Positions 23,465 to 36,154 are shown, counted from the stretch's first letter. The stretch: 64,000 bases of DNA from Tupaia tana (GCA_026018925.1 JAKSZU010000027.1:5322198-5386197), one strand, 5' to 3'. Program-made: numbers and translations. Notes: a model not told the origin generated them from the sequence alone.

Positions 23465-24349
23465 TAATGGCATTTTAATAACCATGATTAAACGTATTAA
23501 CGGGTAGAAAGGTAAGGACAGACCTTTACTGCACAGCCAGAGACCCCTCTGGAAACAGCCTGAGCGTTTTCCATTTGCAACCCTGCATCAATTAGCGTGG
23601 CACCTTCTAGAAATGAGGCTCTGTTTCGGCGATCTGTTTGGCTCATCTGCTAACAGACTCGCACAGCTCCACTTTCCTCATGGAGGATCCTACTAGGTCT
23701 GCATGACTTAGGAAATCTAAGAAAAATCTCTGAAGTTGGCATCTGGGAATAACCTAGATGCCTGGCACTTTAAAAAGCAGCGGAGAAGAGCAACCTGCCA
23801 TTTCTGTAAAGGCGTTCAGTAGCGAGGTATCAGCTGCTGGCCATCTGCTCCTGGTGCACTCAGCCCTCAGGGCCGTGTCTGACCTGGCTGGATGGACTTC
23901 TCTGCTACCTGGTGGACCGAACCGGGCCTTCTCTAAGAGTATCCTCCTTTGGCTCTCTCCCTCATCCCTGGGGTCCTATGTGGTTAACCTTTAATCATCG
24001 TTACCAGTTATTTATTTTGGATTTTCCCTAGCTAACTTTTCCATATGCAGATTGGATCCTGGCTGCCATTAGCCATCTCATAGCTGCTGGAGCATCAGCT
24101 GCAACACAACCAGCTGCCAGGTTCTCTGCGTAACCCCCTCACCCGCGGGGAGGTCCTTGCCCGAGAGATTAGCCACCTTCGCTCTCCCCCACCTGAGGGC
24201 CAGACCCCTGGCTAACCAATTAAAAACCAGTTCCTTCCACTCGAGGCAGGGAGAGGTCTGGGACACAGCTTGCCTTTTAGAACTCCTCTGTGGAGCAGCG
24301 TAAATCTAAATTTTACCAAAACCATGTGTGTGTTTTTAAAGAGTTATTT

Positions 24350-24515
24350 TATTTATTTATTTTTAATTTTAATTTAGGTCTCTCTCCTCTTCTCAATCTT
24401 GCTTTCCTCACTTCCTTGCAAGCTTTCCCTGAGAGTACTCCCTCGGTAAGTTGGTTATGTCTTCGTCTCCGTCTCAGACTCTGCCTCTAGGGAACCTGAC
24501 CTCAAACATGTACAA
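24350..24515 (+). repeat. Possible end of an old LTR-type repeat
   Basis: TCTCAGACTCTGCCTCTAGG then GAACCTGACCTC resembles the 3' end of a common old mammalian repeat. I cannot name it. Confidence 0.3.
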
Positions 24516-26599
24516 AGGCCACAGAACTAGAAGATAGTGGAGCTGACAACTGCACTAGGTCTATCGGATTTCAAATTCTGTGCTCTAAATCACCACTTCC
24601 TCATGGAAGGTCGTTTCCCACCTCTAGCTTATTCTCCCTAACCCCAAATGTCTCTCACGCTAGGCTGTCTTGGCTTGGAAGACAGTCAGCGACCAGATCA
24701 GTACAAAATTTGCGATGATTAGTTCAACAGTACTCACTGTTTCCAGAGTCCTGTGTGCCCATGGTCTCTCCACAGAGGCCCCAACACGCCCTGCTGTTAC
24801 TGCTTGCTTCCTTTTCTGTCTTTCCCAGAGGGTGGGCCAACATCCTGATTGGAGCTCTGCACTCCCACTTCCCTGAAGTGAGTCTTCTTGTCTAGCTAAA
24901 TTATGCTGCCCTTCTCCAATAATATTTACATGGGGTAGACTAGTTTTCCATGCCTTGGGAATTGTCCACTGGCATTCACTAAGGCACAGAAACTAAAATG
25001 ACAGCTTGACACTTAAATGCCTTTTAGGCAAACAATAGTTATTATTGGGGCCCGTAGCAGTGAGTTTATTTATAACTCCTGCCATCACATGCTAGCAGTT
25101 GTGGGGTAAGAGGGGGAGGCAGTGGAAGGACTGCTTAGGAACCTAGGAGAAATAGGAGGCCCTCACTCTACCGGAGATTGTATGTGTCAATCTTGAAAGA
25201 TAATTGGGCAACACTGCGTGAGAACAGCTTCTTTCAGCCCATTCCATTTTCGGATACTCCAACACGTTGTGAAAGGTTCACCGGAGAAGTCAACGGGTCT
25301 TGAATCGAATGGTCTCTTTTCTCTGGGCCCAGCTTGTATTTTGGTTTTGTGGTTCATTCTTTGACCATCATATGCACAGCCCTTTAGGCTTTGTTAGCCT
25401 AGTCAATGCTACCTAGCAGCCCACATGGGATCTGTTTTGGTATTAATGACTTGGCAGTGACACAACTTTTTCACTCCGTTTCTCAAAATAAACAGACCAG
25501 TAAATAATAGTGCGTGTTCTTGTTTGTAGACTCCCCCTTTTTCAGAGGGACAATCTAGTCCACTGTAAAAAGGTGGGTCCACCCTCTCTAGCACTGACAC
25601 ATTTTCTTTGCGGCTAGATCAAGTTCAGCCAAGGCTTCTCCAGTCACGTGTTTTAGTTGTCCCACAGTTAGATGAAATTATTAGCCATTTCTACAAAGTG
25701 TCAGCAACTGCGAATAGAAATGTGCCTTTGAAGGCAGTTGGATTCCTCTGGGAATTGAGGAATTAATAGGAATTTAGAATAATGGGCATGCTTGTAATGA
25801 ACCATTTATGGGTTCAGAAACCTAGTTCCTCTGATAATTTGAACGAGCAGTCTTGCTAATAAAGTTTGTCTGTGTTTAGTGAACCCGCTGGATCTGCCTG
25901 TCATTCACAAACAACTTGAATTATCACTTTTTCTATCAAACTGTGCCCTTTCCCTTTGCTCACTGGCTTGCGAAGCTGATTTTCTCCATCATCGGCAGGG
26001 GAGCGGAGAGAGCAAATTAGAAACAACTTTCAGCACCAGCTGAGGCAGGCCAGCCTCCATCTGCATGGAGAGGATGGGTGTTTCTGTAACGTAGATGAAA
26101 TTAAGTCAGGCGAAGTTTATTAGAAATGGTAGATATTCTCCATCCAAATTCCCAGTTCTGGTCAACATCTACTGGTAGTTCTTGGGCACGGACTAAGTGT
26201 ATCTCCAAGTGCCATGATCCTCATCCTCCCACAGCAGTGGATTTTTGCTTCAGGAAAAAGCAGATGTCACCCACAGCGTTAAAATCTTAACAATCACGTT
26301 GATTTCTCAGACCAGGAAAACACGTTAGAGTTTCTCTGCCCCTCTTATTTCTGTGGGCTTAGCCCCTTCCTTGTACAAAGTTCTGCCCACTCGCAAATTC
26401 ATCGGGAACCCCGTGTGTTCTCTGTGGTTTCACAGCAGTTAGACTGCTGTTCTCAAGGAAACAGTTATCAACAGGATTGATTTTTCCATTTGGCCCCTGA
26501 GATTACAGCAGCAGGGCAGCGAGCCAGATCCAGAACACTAAGACACTCTGGGAAGGGCGAGGAAGGAGCCAGGGGCTTGACGGGGCAGGAGGTGCAATC

Positions 26600-26840
26600 T
26601 GGCTTTGCTACAAGAAAGGCGATGTGGTAAAGAGCTCAAACTTGAGGTTTTAAAAATTGATTTCTAACTGGGGGTGGGGGGGAGAGTTGAAAATATATTG
26701 ACCTTCTCTGAGATGGTTTCATCCTCCTTAAATAGAGAATGACGACAGGATGCACCTCGTGAGGTTGCAGGGATTTAGGAAGAGATTCGTGAAAAGTCTT
26801 AGCCTAGTCCCTGGTACAAAGCTAACATTTTGTGTTATGT
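26600..26840 (+). repeat. MIR SINE, sense, diverged
   Basis: GATGTGGTAAAGAGCTCAAAC, ATGGTTTCATCCTCC, GTGAGGTTGCAGGGATTTAG and TAGTCCCTGGTACAAAGCTAA follow the MIR order. Confidence 0.55.
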
Positions 26841-26985
26841 ACAGTTATCAACACTGCTAATTCAGTTTGTGGGGAAAGCCATCTGGCTCTGTTGAAAATA
26901 GTTCTGTTTCAGTTTATTTAGTTCTATGGTCATAACAATTTCACCTTATAGTTCTTTAGTTTAAAAACACTTGTCAAGCCTAAAA

Positions 26986-27270
26986 TTTTTTTTTTTTCAT
27001 CTGCCAGAGGGTGTGTTTGTTTGCTTGCCAAAGGGGGAGACAGAAAAAAAAAAAAAAAAGGAAATAGAGGAAAGTGAGAAAGCATTTCCCACGGGGCATG
27101 GTTACACCATAGTCCCTTCTCCATTTCTTCCTCCTTTTAGGGATTTTAGGCACACATGCACCTGCACCCACATCTGGTGTGTTTTTCACGCTGCTGGATC
27201 CAGAATTTGAAATGCATGGTCAGCCCTGTGGAGCCCAGGTGCTTCAACTCCCAGGCCGCAAGCTGGTCCA
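26986..27270 (-). mobile_element. tRNA-derived SINE, older long form
   Basis: T-tail, GGTGTGTTTGTTTGCTTGCC, CACGGGGCATGGTTACACC, GGCACACATGCACCTGC and CCCAGGCCGCAAGCTGGTCC. A 17-A run interrupts the GA-rich part. Confidence 0.8.
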
Positions 27271-27431
27271 CATCTATACTTTCAAAGTAGATGACAGTTC
27301 TGTGAATGTGTGAACATACAAGCAGAGGTATGAGTGCATAGTTTTAATTAACACATGCACTGTTTTCTGGAGGCAAACACTGTAAGCATTTGAAAAGTTC
27401 GTCTTTAATATATGAAGTTCTTTGCTTTATA

Positions 27432-27566
27432 CAAGGAGTCTTTAAAAAGTTCATGAAAATTGAATGTTATTAAAAAAAAAACTATATGTGGATTTCAACA
27501 TTTTTTACACCAAAATATATTCATACTTTAAATCCATTTTTCCATGAACTTTTTGAAGTCCTCTTG
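27432..27566 (-). mobile_element. Small inverted-repeat DNA transposon (MITE), family N, copy 2
   Basis: CAAGGAGTCTTTAAAAAG at the left mirrors CTTTTTGAAGTCCTCTTG at the right. The inner arms TTCATGAAAA and TTTTCCATGAA extend the hairpin. The centre (TTACACCAAAATATATTC) is the reverse complement of the copy at 7302. No open frame. Confidence 0.7.
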
Positions 27567-27639
27567 GAGCCATTTTTTAATAGTTTTTTTTTTTCTGTTC
27601 AGTAAAACTGTTTTCTAGAAAACTGCATCTTGTTTGCTT

Positions 27640-27855
27640 ATGTATTTAACAAATAATTACATAATATTTACTAAGTGCCAGGTATGTTCTAGGTCCATTA
27701 CAAATATTAACTCATTTAATCCTCAGTATAAGTTTACAAAGTCAATTCTATTATTTCAATATTACAGATATATAAATTAAGACACAAGGCAATTAAATAA
27801 ATTTCATGAGATCTTATAGGTAGAAAGCTTAACTGCCCAACAGAATTCTAATCCA
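27640..27855 (-). repeat. MIR SINE, antisense
   Basis: ATATTTACTAAGTGCCAGGT, CTCATTTAATCCTCAG, ATTACAGATATATAAATTAAG: an AT-drifted reverse-complement MIR. Confidence 0.6.
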
Positions 27856-28032
27856 AATAGGTTACCCTTGATTTGTGTTTGCAGGTATTAGGGCAGGCCA
27901 GTTCAGCCCATTTGTACTGCAGGGGACTTTGAGTAACTGTATTTGGGATTATTTAATAGTTCTATATGTCTTTTCATTTGCGCTTTCTGGGTTGAATTAT
28001 AGTTACTGTTTTTAGTTTAAGACTGCAGCATT

Positions 28033-28313
28033 GGGACCAGCAGATGGCATAACGGTGACATCAGTGGACTCCCACATAGTTGACCGTGGTTCAAGTCCTA
28101 GATCCAGTGGCTTAAAATTCCTATCAGGTGCATGTGCGTGTTGTGTCCAAGATCCCAAGAGAAGAATGCAGAAGGAGGGATTGCAGCATGGTCATTCTCT
28201 CTGGGTGGTGGGTGGGGTGGGATGGGACTGACTGCTCACTTTCTGTCTCTCTTTCTCTGTCAATTTCTCTGGGGAGCACATGTGCCCTATAGCAAAAGTC
28301 TCTTTCAAAAAAA
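28033..28313 (+). mobile_element. tRNA-derived SINE, long form
   Basis: GGGACCAGCAGATGGCATAA to GCCCTATAGCAAAAGTCTC, with the palindrome replaced by a G/T-rich expansion (GGGTGGTGGGTGGGGTGG). TSD GACTGCAGCAT / GACTGTTGCAT. Confidence 0.88.
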
Positions 28314-28512
28314 TGACTGTTGCATCAATCAAGAATTTCCCTTTTGCATGAGACTATACAGGTTGGGAGTTGGGAAACAAGGGAGGCCAATAGAATAGTG
28401 TCAAGGTCTCATACTTACGAATCTCTGTCAGGTAAATGAGAAGCCATGCAGTTCATGAGTAAAGTATTTTCTCAGTGAATCTAAACTAGATACCAAGACT
28501 TTCGGTATTCAT

Positions 28513-28772
28513 TTTTTTTTTTTTTGAGAGGTTTTTGCTATAGGGCACATGTGCTCACCAGACAGGGAGAGACAGAGAGACAGAAAGCAAGAAATCACCC
28601 CCCAGGGAGGATGGCCATGCCGCAATCACTTCTCCTCCATTCTCCTCTCGGGATCTTGGGCACACACGCACATGCGCCCGGCGTGAGTTTTAAGCCACCG
28701 GGTCCGGGACGCAAACCACAGTCAACTACATGAAAGTCCAGCAACATAGCCATTACGCTAACTGCTGGTCCC
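28513..28772 (-). mobile_element. tRNA-derived SINE, long form, young
   Basis: TTTTTGCTATAGGGCACATG to ACGCTAACTGCTGGTCCC with many CpGs kept. TSD AGACTTTCGGTATTCAT / AGACTTTTGGTATTCTT on both sides. Confidence 0.92.
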
Positions 28773-29029
28773 AGACTTTTGGTATTCTTAAGAATCCCTG
28801 CTTAGTGACTCAAGGTAGTTACATTCAGCACCAATAGAAGGTCAAGGTATTGAGGCCAGAATTTTATCATTTACTTTCTTTTTTCTTTCTTCTGATAAAT
28901 TTAGAATTAATTTTAAGAACTTTGAAGACATTCCACTAATATATAGTAACCCCCATGGATGTATTATAATTTGCTTCAACTATTACAGTTTGTGTATTCT
29001 TTTAAAGAAATGGATGAACTTGTTTGTTT

Positions 29030-30225
29030 TCCTCTTCAGTGATCATCCCTGATCCACTAATAGTGGCCTACTTTGAAAATTCCACCGATCACATTTTTAG
29101 TTTGAAAAATAAGCATGAACTTTTCCTGCTGCACGTTCTCCTGGTTTTTCTCCTAGGTCATGGCCAGCCCCTTCCTGACTCCTTTGCTATGTCCTCTTAT
29201 TTTCCAAGACTCCATGAAGTCACTGTGCTCCAGAACTTAGCGTTGGTCAGATCGTATCCCTCCTCTGCTCAAAATTCTATGATTATGCCTCATCCAAAGT
29301 CCTCAGAGTAAGACCCTTTGCTATCTGGTCTTTCACTCTCATTCTCTGCCTGGATTGCCCACAACATTAGTGTGTTAGGGTGGTGGAAACAGAGCCACAA
29401 ACTGAGTAGCTTAAACAACAAAAAAATATTGTCTCATAGCTTTAGAGCCTAGAAGTCTGAGATCGCGGTGTTGACAGATCCATGCTCCTTCAAAAGGTGC
29501 TGGGTAAGAACACATTCCTGATCCAGTTCCTAGCTTCTGGCATTCCTTGTCTGTGACTGCATAACTGCAAACTTTGCATGACAGTCTCCATGGGCTCATG
29601 TCTTTCTGTGTCCACATTGTTCTTTCTTATAAGATCTCAGCCATATTGGATTAGGAGCCAACCCTATTCCAGTATAACCTCCTCATAACTAAGTATCTCT
29701 GCGGTATCGGTATTTCTAAGTAAGATCACCCTCTGAGGTTCTGGCTGTTAGGACTTCATCATGCACACCTTGGGGAAACTCAGTTCAGTCCACATCCCTA
29801 CAGTGCTTCTCCTGCTCACTGTGGGAGAATGCTGCCCTCTTTGCTGTTCCTTGAGCACTTGGATGTGCAGCTGATTCATGACCTTTGCATTGCCTGTTCC
29901 CTCTCTGGAACACCCCCCATGACTGTCCACGTGGTTTACAACCTCCTGCTTCTAAGTCTATCTTCAGATAGTCCCTCATCCATAACGCCTACCCTGATCA
30001 CCCTATTTTAACTCACGTCTCCACTCCTTTTCCAATCTTTGTTCATTTTCTTTTTCTCATAATACTTATCACACCTTCACATACTTCATAATTTGCTTAT
30101 TTCCCAGTGATGTTTATCTGTCTTCCTCCTTACCCCAACACTAGACTGTAAGCCCTCTGAAGGGCTCTCGTCTGTTTAATTATGATGTGTTCCAAACACC
30201 TAAAACAGCTTGTGGGACTTAATAT
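29030..30225 (+). repeat. L2 LINE, sense, split by an MLT1-type LTR
   Basis: CCTCTGCTCAAAATTCTATG, TCCAAAGTCCTCAGAGTAAG and CTATCTGGTCTTTCACTCTC lie before the LTR. Afterwards come CCTTTGCATTGCCTGTTCCC, ACGCCTACCCTGATCACCC, CATAATACTTATCACACC and ACTGTAAGCCCTCTGAAGG, in correct L2 order. Confidence 0.75.
29367..29795 (-). mobile_element. MaLR LTR (MLT1/MST type), antisense
   Basis: GTGTTAGGGTGGTGG, ACAAACTGAGTAGCTTAAAC, CTAGAAGTCTGAGATC, GCCATATTGGATTAGGAGCC, AGTATAACCTCCTCATAACT and GGCTGTTAGGACTTCATC are reverse-complement landmarks of a MaLR LTR. It is an ancient non-coding relic that broke an L2. Confidence 0.8.
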
Positions 30226-30899
30226 CTCAGGAACTGCATGTAGCGTTTCCATTTTTCTTTGTTGGTTTCATTTTAGAGATGTAGACCTTTAATACTTTGG
30301 GGTAAGGCAGGGCAAAGGGCCAAATATATCTTAACTGTTTGCTTGACTGCTGTGGTATGGCTTGTCTATATCCTACCCCTGAGGTCTTCAGCTAAATCCC
30401 ACCTTCGTGATGACCACAAATCCTTATAGGGGCTTGCCAGACCTCCCTTCTGAGAGCTCAAAGTATGTTCCACATTCAGGGTGAAACCAGAACCTCCTGA
30501 CGAGGTGGATAGAGGCCTCCTTTGACTTTTTCCACTGACATGTAGGACGCGAAGAAGCCATCGCCGAGGCTCCTAGAAGGAACAGCCAGGTCAACAGCTC
30601 AGGCGTCATGACTTGCTGTAATTTTTCTACATCAAAATCAAAAAGCTCCTAAAGTGACCACAAAGTGCTCTGGGAGACATTTCTCTGGCTTCACTAGAGT
30701 GGGTGAGGTTCAAATGGCCCACAGATGCCACATCCAATTGCTTTAATAATCACATCAAGGCCTCTCCTGGGACCTGGTAGCCAACATCAGGAGAGATTCC
30801 CAGCAGAACTCCTGAGAAGCCATGCCACTAGTTTATATTAAAGGAGCTCTTAGTTGTCAGTCCTGAGAGCACACGGAATCTAATGAGGACAAGCATGTC

Positions 30900-30985
30900 T
30901 TGCCCATTCTTAGCTTTCTGGTCTCATGCCTGGCATAGATACTGGCATGTAGTAGATGCTTGAGAAATGCCTCTTAAACCCCAAG
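30900..30985 (+). repeat. L2 3' terminus, sense
   Basis: CCTGGCATAGATACTGGCATG then TAGTAGATGCTTGAGAAATG fits the end of L2. Confidence 0.5.
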
Positions 30986-31252
30986 AGAAGGATGGTCTCG
31001 AAACACAGCCCACATAGCCGCAGGCATGCTCCGTCACTGCCCGGGTTCCTGACTGGGTAATTGTGATATATCATGCCTTGGTCCTTTTAGTTTAGTTTCT
31101 CCTTGAATTCATGAATGGCTTACAAAAAAAAAAAAAAAAAATGCTGAGATGGTTTTAACCAGTTCTTCTTTCAGGGAAAACATGTGATCTGAAACAAAGC
31201 TTAGAAGGATGTATCTAAGATCATGAGGCCCAGGCAGTAAAACCTCTCAACA

Positions 31253-31527
31253 GGGACCAGCAGGTAACATGACAATTAAGGTGCTGGACTCCCATGTGGC
31301 TGTCCATGGTTCAAGTCCTAGATCCAGTGGCTTGAAAATCATGTTGGACGTGTGTGGATGCATGTCTAAAATCCCGAGAGGAGATTGGAGAAGAAATTAT
31401 AGCATGACCATCCCCCCCAGCCGACTCCCCCCACCCCGGATGGTATTTTTTTTATTTTCTCTCTTTCTCCATCTCTCTCTGGTGAGCACACATACCTTAT
31501 GGCAAAAAAAAAAAAAAAAAAAAAAAG
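31253..31527 (+). mobile_element. tRNA-derived SINE, long form
   Basis: GGGACCAGCAGGTAACATGA to ACATACCTTATGGCAAAAA, tail about 23 A. It mixes the short-form type of head with the long body. Confidence 0.88.
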
Positions 31528-32850
31528 GCAAAACAGTCAACAATGCATCCATCCAACATCCAAAGCAAGTGAGAGACTTCAAAGGGGCAGGACCGGCTGT
31601 GCAGTGTAAGAAATAAGACATTCCCCTGATTGATTTTTTTCTATAGTCGTTTTCATTGATGGATGACAACATCATCCATGACTGGCCATAAAACGGAAGG
31701 GATATCAGGAGGCATACGTTGACTGGACAGCACATCTGATCCCTCAATCCACAGGCAATAAACCCATCTCATTCCCTGTTTAGCTACCTGTCATAGCTTC
31801 CTGGACAATCATTCCCTTTTCTCCCTACTCTTCTCATTGCTGTCCACATGAGTCCACTGAGACGAAAATGCTGGGTATGCTTTGCTCCAGGGGTAATTGG
31901 TTTTGAGGGAGATGGACTCTTCCTACAGAGGAAAATCAACCAGGAACCTATTGAAGTCTGAGCTTCAGGTCCTTTCGCTTGCCCTGGTGGAGACATTAGC
32001 ACGTCCTGCTATCATTGATGTTTGTAAACATTTCAAAAGTAATATATTTTAACCACAATAAGTTCCTTGTACTGTCCCTTAACATTCTCATGTCCCTTCT
32101 GCCACACTTCCCTTTATATGGCTGCAGGCAATTCTGGGTTCCAGCCAAAGGAGGAAGTTGCACTGAAAATGCATTTATTTAGTTTCAGCTGAGCAGACTA
32201 TACTGACGTAGTTTGCAGTCATTTCCAAGTGTAGCTGTTGGTAGCCATTCTGGTGTAGGAATGAATGACTTGCAGGAATACTCAGGCCACCGGCTCTGTG
32301 ACCGCCTGGGTGCTGGGACACTCAGGTGCAGAACCTGAAATCTTGCGTAGGAATCAGCAGCTTCCACGGCGAGGAGAAAGGAGTCCTAAACAGAGAGCCA
32401 AACAGTGGTTTGTGAAAAAGTGTCATAAGCGGTGTGTCAGGCAATTGATTAACAAAGTCATTGGTACTTTCCTGAATTTTGAAATGCTTGTGTTTTCCAG
32501 TCTTCTATTGTACATTTGGTGGCTTTGTGACTTTTTCCATCCTCAATGACTGTCAATCTTCACTCCTAACTTATTTGTATGAATTCTTCTCATTTCAAAA
32601 ATTTATTAAGACTTCCAGAACATGGCTCTTCTTTGCTTCTTCTGCCTTCTCAATTCTCTTAAATTTGTTCAATTTTGACAAATCTTCTGGGGTCAAATAA
32701 ATAAAAATGCTAAGCAGTTTAATGTCATTTTACAGAGGATATTTGTAATTTGACTGCCCTCTGCAATTTCTTAAAGCCATGTAGATATTAAGTAATTAGT
32801 CTGTACTAAATCTCCAAGTACAAGAAAAGATGACTGTGACATCCCATTTT

Positions 32851-33021
32851 TTTAAAGAATTGTTTAATTTTACCTATTATTCTTCTTCAATTTGACCACA
32901 GAGAGACAGAGAAAGAGTGAGAAAAAGATGATGAGAAAGCAAGCCTCCAGGTCCGGACTCGAACCGCATTCAGCCATGTGGGAGTTCAGCGTTTCAACTA
33001 CCACATCATCTGCTAGCCCCA
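32851..33021 (-). mobile_element. tRNA-derived SINE, short form
   Basis: TTCTTCTTCAATTTGACCAC, GA stretch, GGTCCGGACTCGAACCGC and CATCATCTGCTAGCCCC. Perfect 14-bp TSD TGACATCCCATTTT at 32837-32850 and 33022-33035. Confidence 0.92.
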
Positions 33022-33321
33022 TGACATCCCATTTTATAGGATAAAAGGAGTCAGGCAATTTGAGTAGACTTTCATAGGCCCAAAGACTATATGAAATCCT
33101 ACTTTGTATTGGTTTTCATCTTTCTGCCTTCTAAATGGAGCTGTGTCCATCTACATGAAAAATGCTTTTCCCTAATTGTTTCAGGTATTTTTGAGGGAAT
33201 TGCTAAATGCCATTTTGCTGAGTGTCTTTGATGGACATATATACAATAGATGGTCAGTAAAAATGAGGGTTTTATACAGCCAAAATATTCTCAGATTTTC
33301 TGGGAGTAAAGATGGTGGTGG

Positions 33322-33515
33322 TACCAAGCTGATGGTGTGGTGGTTAAAGTAGTTCAAGTCCCAGTCCCAGTGACTTGAAAAACACACATGTGCATGTGTG
33401 CCCCAAATCCTGAGAGAATAATGAAGGGAAGGGGTTGCGGCTTGGCTGTCCCCTGTGGGGAGTGTTTTCTTACCTCTCCCCTGTGTCTCTCTAATCACAA
33501 ACACCAGACAAGACA
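33322..33515 (+). mobile_element. tRNA-derived SINE, internally deleted, diverged
   Basis: GCTGATGGTGTGGTGGTTAA then AGTTCAAGTCCCAGTCCC: part of the region between A and B boxes is missing. The body and CCTGTGGGGAGTG follow, without a clear tail. Confidence 0.75.
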
Positions 33516-34204
33516 TGGCCTTCCCTCCATACTTTCTTCATAGTCTCTCTTGTCCTTAATTCCTCCTTTACTCTTTCTCCCCCAACACAAGCAGAGATCC
33601 TCTTCTCCATAGCATTCCTGGTCGGTGAGCCTAACGAGTCCGTATTTTATTCTCCTCTGATATCAGGCAGAAATGGGGTGGATGAGGAGTCAGATGGTAA
33701 TATTTGACCCCGTTCTCTTATTGAGAACTTTTGCATCAATAGAGGTCCCGTTTTCTAGATTGAAGACAAACATTTTCATGAGAACTCAAGAATTCACAAC
33801 CATCGCATGTTATGTTTGAATCCAAGTGCTTTGTTTGTGTGAAAGAATTCTTAGAACAGAGCTTGCCAAGAACTCTATGCAGAGACCCACACGGGTTATA
33901 AGTGATGCAATGATAGAAGGGGTATCAACGACTTATCTCTGATGAAGATTAGGAAACAGAGTTCAGCATAAAACAGCGCTAACCAAAACCTCTGAACATC
34001 GCGTCTATCTCATCGACTCGGGGCAACATTCAGTCCCTGCTATACACCACGCACCTGTGACAATCCTGAAGTGCAGGTAGCATTAGAGGCCCAGAGATAG
34101 ACCTCAGTGAGCTTTAACAATGCTAAAAATGAGCAGTTACGACTTGGGTGAAAAGCTGTCTGGCTCCAAGGACCTACGTTTCCACGTTCTGTGGTGTCTG
34201 TGAG

Positions 34205-34415
34205 AATAAAGATGTTGACATGACAAGGGAGCTACCACTGAAGGCAGCTCTGCATACATGTTGCTATGTACTTCTACAAACTCTTCACGGAGACCGCATA
34301 ATCATCTCCTAAGAGAGGTCTAGGTTACCGTTCCTCCTTAGACCCCTGACAGAGAGAGACTAGTTTGTTTAGGATCACACATCTATGAAGGGTAAGCCAG
34401 AATGAATGCAGACAG
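34205..34415 (-). repeat. MIR-like SINE, antisense, diverged
   Basis: TTGCTATGTACTTCTACAAAC, AATCATCTCCTAAGAG and TTTAGGATCACACATCTATG resemble the reverse-complement MIR. Confidence 0.4.
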
Positions 34416-34708
34416 CATGGCCCTAGAGTTGCATGTCTTACCTCACGGGTCCAATTCAATTTACCATCTACTGTTTGGAACTAGTAAGCTAAGGAAAACA
34501 GTTGCTTTATTAAATGGTTGGAAAGAATACGAAACAAAACTTTTCATGCCCATACTTGGGTGTATATTTTCTTTGATGACTTTTATGCTGTGACAGTTGA
34601 GTGATTGTGGTAGAAATTGTATGGTCCTTAAAGTCTAAAATATTTACTCTCTGGTCTTTTAGAATAGAGTTCGTTGACTTCTATTCTTCATTTTTTTTTT
34701 TTTTATTA

Positions 34709-34997
34709 AAAATTCAAGCCAGTAGGTAGTGTGGAGATTGAGGCAGCTGGCTCATATGTGGCCAACTGTGCTGGCTGAGTTCTGGATTCCACAGTTTGAA
34801 AATCACGCCAGGCATGTGTGCCTACATGCCCCACATCCCAAGGGAGACGAGAGGAGGAGGGATTGTGATGTGTTCATCCTCGTGGGAAGTGACTTCTCAG
34901 TTTTTCTCTCTCTCACTCTCTCTCCCTCTCTCGTTCTTTCTCTGGTGAGCATACACTCCCTATAGCAAAACTAAAAACCAACAACAGCAGCAAAACA
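34709..34997 (+). mobile_element. tRNA-derived SINE, old long form
   Basis: CAGTAGGTAGTGTGGAGATT, GGCATGTGTGCCTACATGCC, GGGAGACGAGAGGAGGAGGG and CACTCCCTATAGCAAAAC. The B box is decayed (TTCTGGATTCC). Confidence 0.78.
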
Positions 34998-35004
34998 CCT
35001 TTCT

Positions 35005-35227
35005 TCTTAATTCATGGTAGAGCACATATGCACATAGAAAGCAAGAAAGAAAGAGAGAGAACTAACCGCTACAGGGCCTGGTTGAGCCATGATTCCCCTC
35101 TTTCAGTTCTCTGGTCTGTTGGATTCAGGCCATGGCAGGCTTGTTTCAGGCCAGATGGGCCTGGGACTGGAACCGTGGTCATCATTTGGTCTCCAGCACC
35201 GGAGTCTATCATACCACCACCGTGAGT
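35005..35227 (-). mobile_element. tRNA-derived SINE, old
   Basis: AGAGCACATATGCACATAGA, GGGCCTGGTTGAGCCATGA, GCCTGGGACTGGAACCGTGG, CTATCATACCACCACC. Tail-to-tail with the previous copy (opposite orientation, about 10 bp apart). Confidence 0.7.
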
Positions 35228-35619
35228 GGGTAGTTTTAAGATGAAAATCAGCAACATCTGGAACCTTTGAATCAGAGCAGCACAGATGCAAAATTTTAGA
35301 AGCAGTTCAATAGAACTATAAAATAGATTCTATATTGGATTATGAGGAAACATGATAAATGTTTTACTCACACCATTGCTAGCTAGCTCTGTGACTCATT
35401 TGAAAAAATTTATCCCCATTGACAAATAAAATAGAGGTTTATTCATATGCTACATCACCAATAGATATATTTAGTTTATTTGTATTCATCTGGTTATTTT
35501 CCAAAATAGGTGAAATGCATGACATTAGCTGGAAAGTTATAAATAAATCCACATACTTAATAATAGTTTAGTTAATAAAGTTTATGAAAGTGACCCAAAA
35601 AGCCTAGCTATGAAAAAGA

Positions 35620-35760
35620 TTATTCAAGATTCCTACTGTGTGCTATGAATTTTTATGAGTGATAACTCATTTTACTCCCCTAAGGCTTAGAGACAGAATA
35701 ACCCCACTGCAATTTATGCAATTAGTAAGTAACAAAGCCGAACCATACCTTTGAACTAAA
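35620..35760 (-). repeat. MIR SINE fragment, antisense
   Basis: TCCTACTGTGTGCTATGAA, GATAACTCATTTTACTCC and GCAATTAGTAAGTAACAAAG match diverged inverted MIR. Confidence 0.5.
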
Positions 35761-35775
35761 AATGTGGATCTTTCG

Positions 35776-35960
35776 GGCTGGCAGGTGGCATGGTGGTTAA
35801 GGGCATTGGATTCCCACATAGCTGACCACAGTTTGAGTCCTGTATTTGATGGCTTGCTTTTTCTCTCTCCCTTTCTCCCTCTCTCTGGTCAAATAAAAAT
35901 TAAAATAATAATAATAATAATAACAACAACAAACTGAATTAAATAAATAAATTATGTTTT
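35776..35960 (+). mobile_element. tRNA-derived SINE, short form
   Basis: GGGCTGGCAGGTGGCATGG, GATGGCTTGCTTTTTCTC and TCTCTGGTCAAATAAAAATT, then an (ATA)n tail. TSD AATGTGGATCTTTC / AATTTGGATCTTTC. Confidence 0.9.
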
Positions 35961-36151
35961 TTAATTTGGATCTTTCTATAAAACAAATTATGAGGCATTT
36001 ATCATTGCAAGTTTTCTAGTTGGGTAATAGATGCTCTGAGTATCGCCCATTATTTGACTCTATTACTTCTGTCTGTTATCAATTGTTCCAAGATAAGAAA
36101 TTGATCAAAGTTAGTTGAAGAAATAAATGATATTGCCACTGATTTATATCT

Positions 36152-36154
<3 letters not shown>

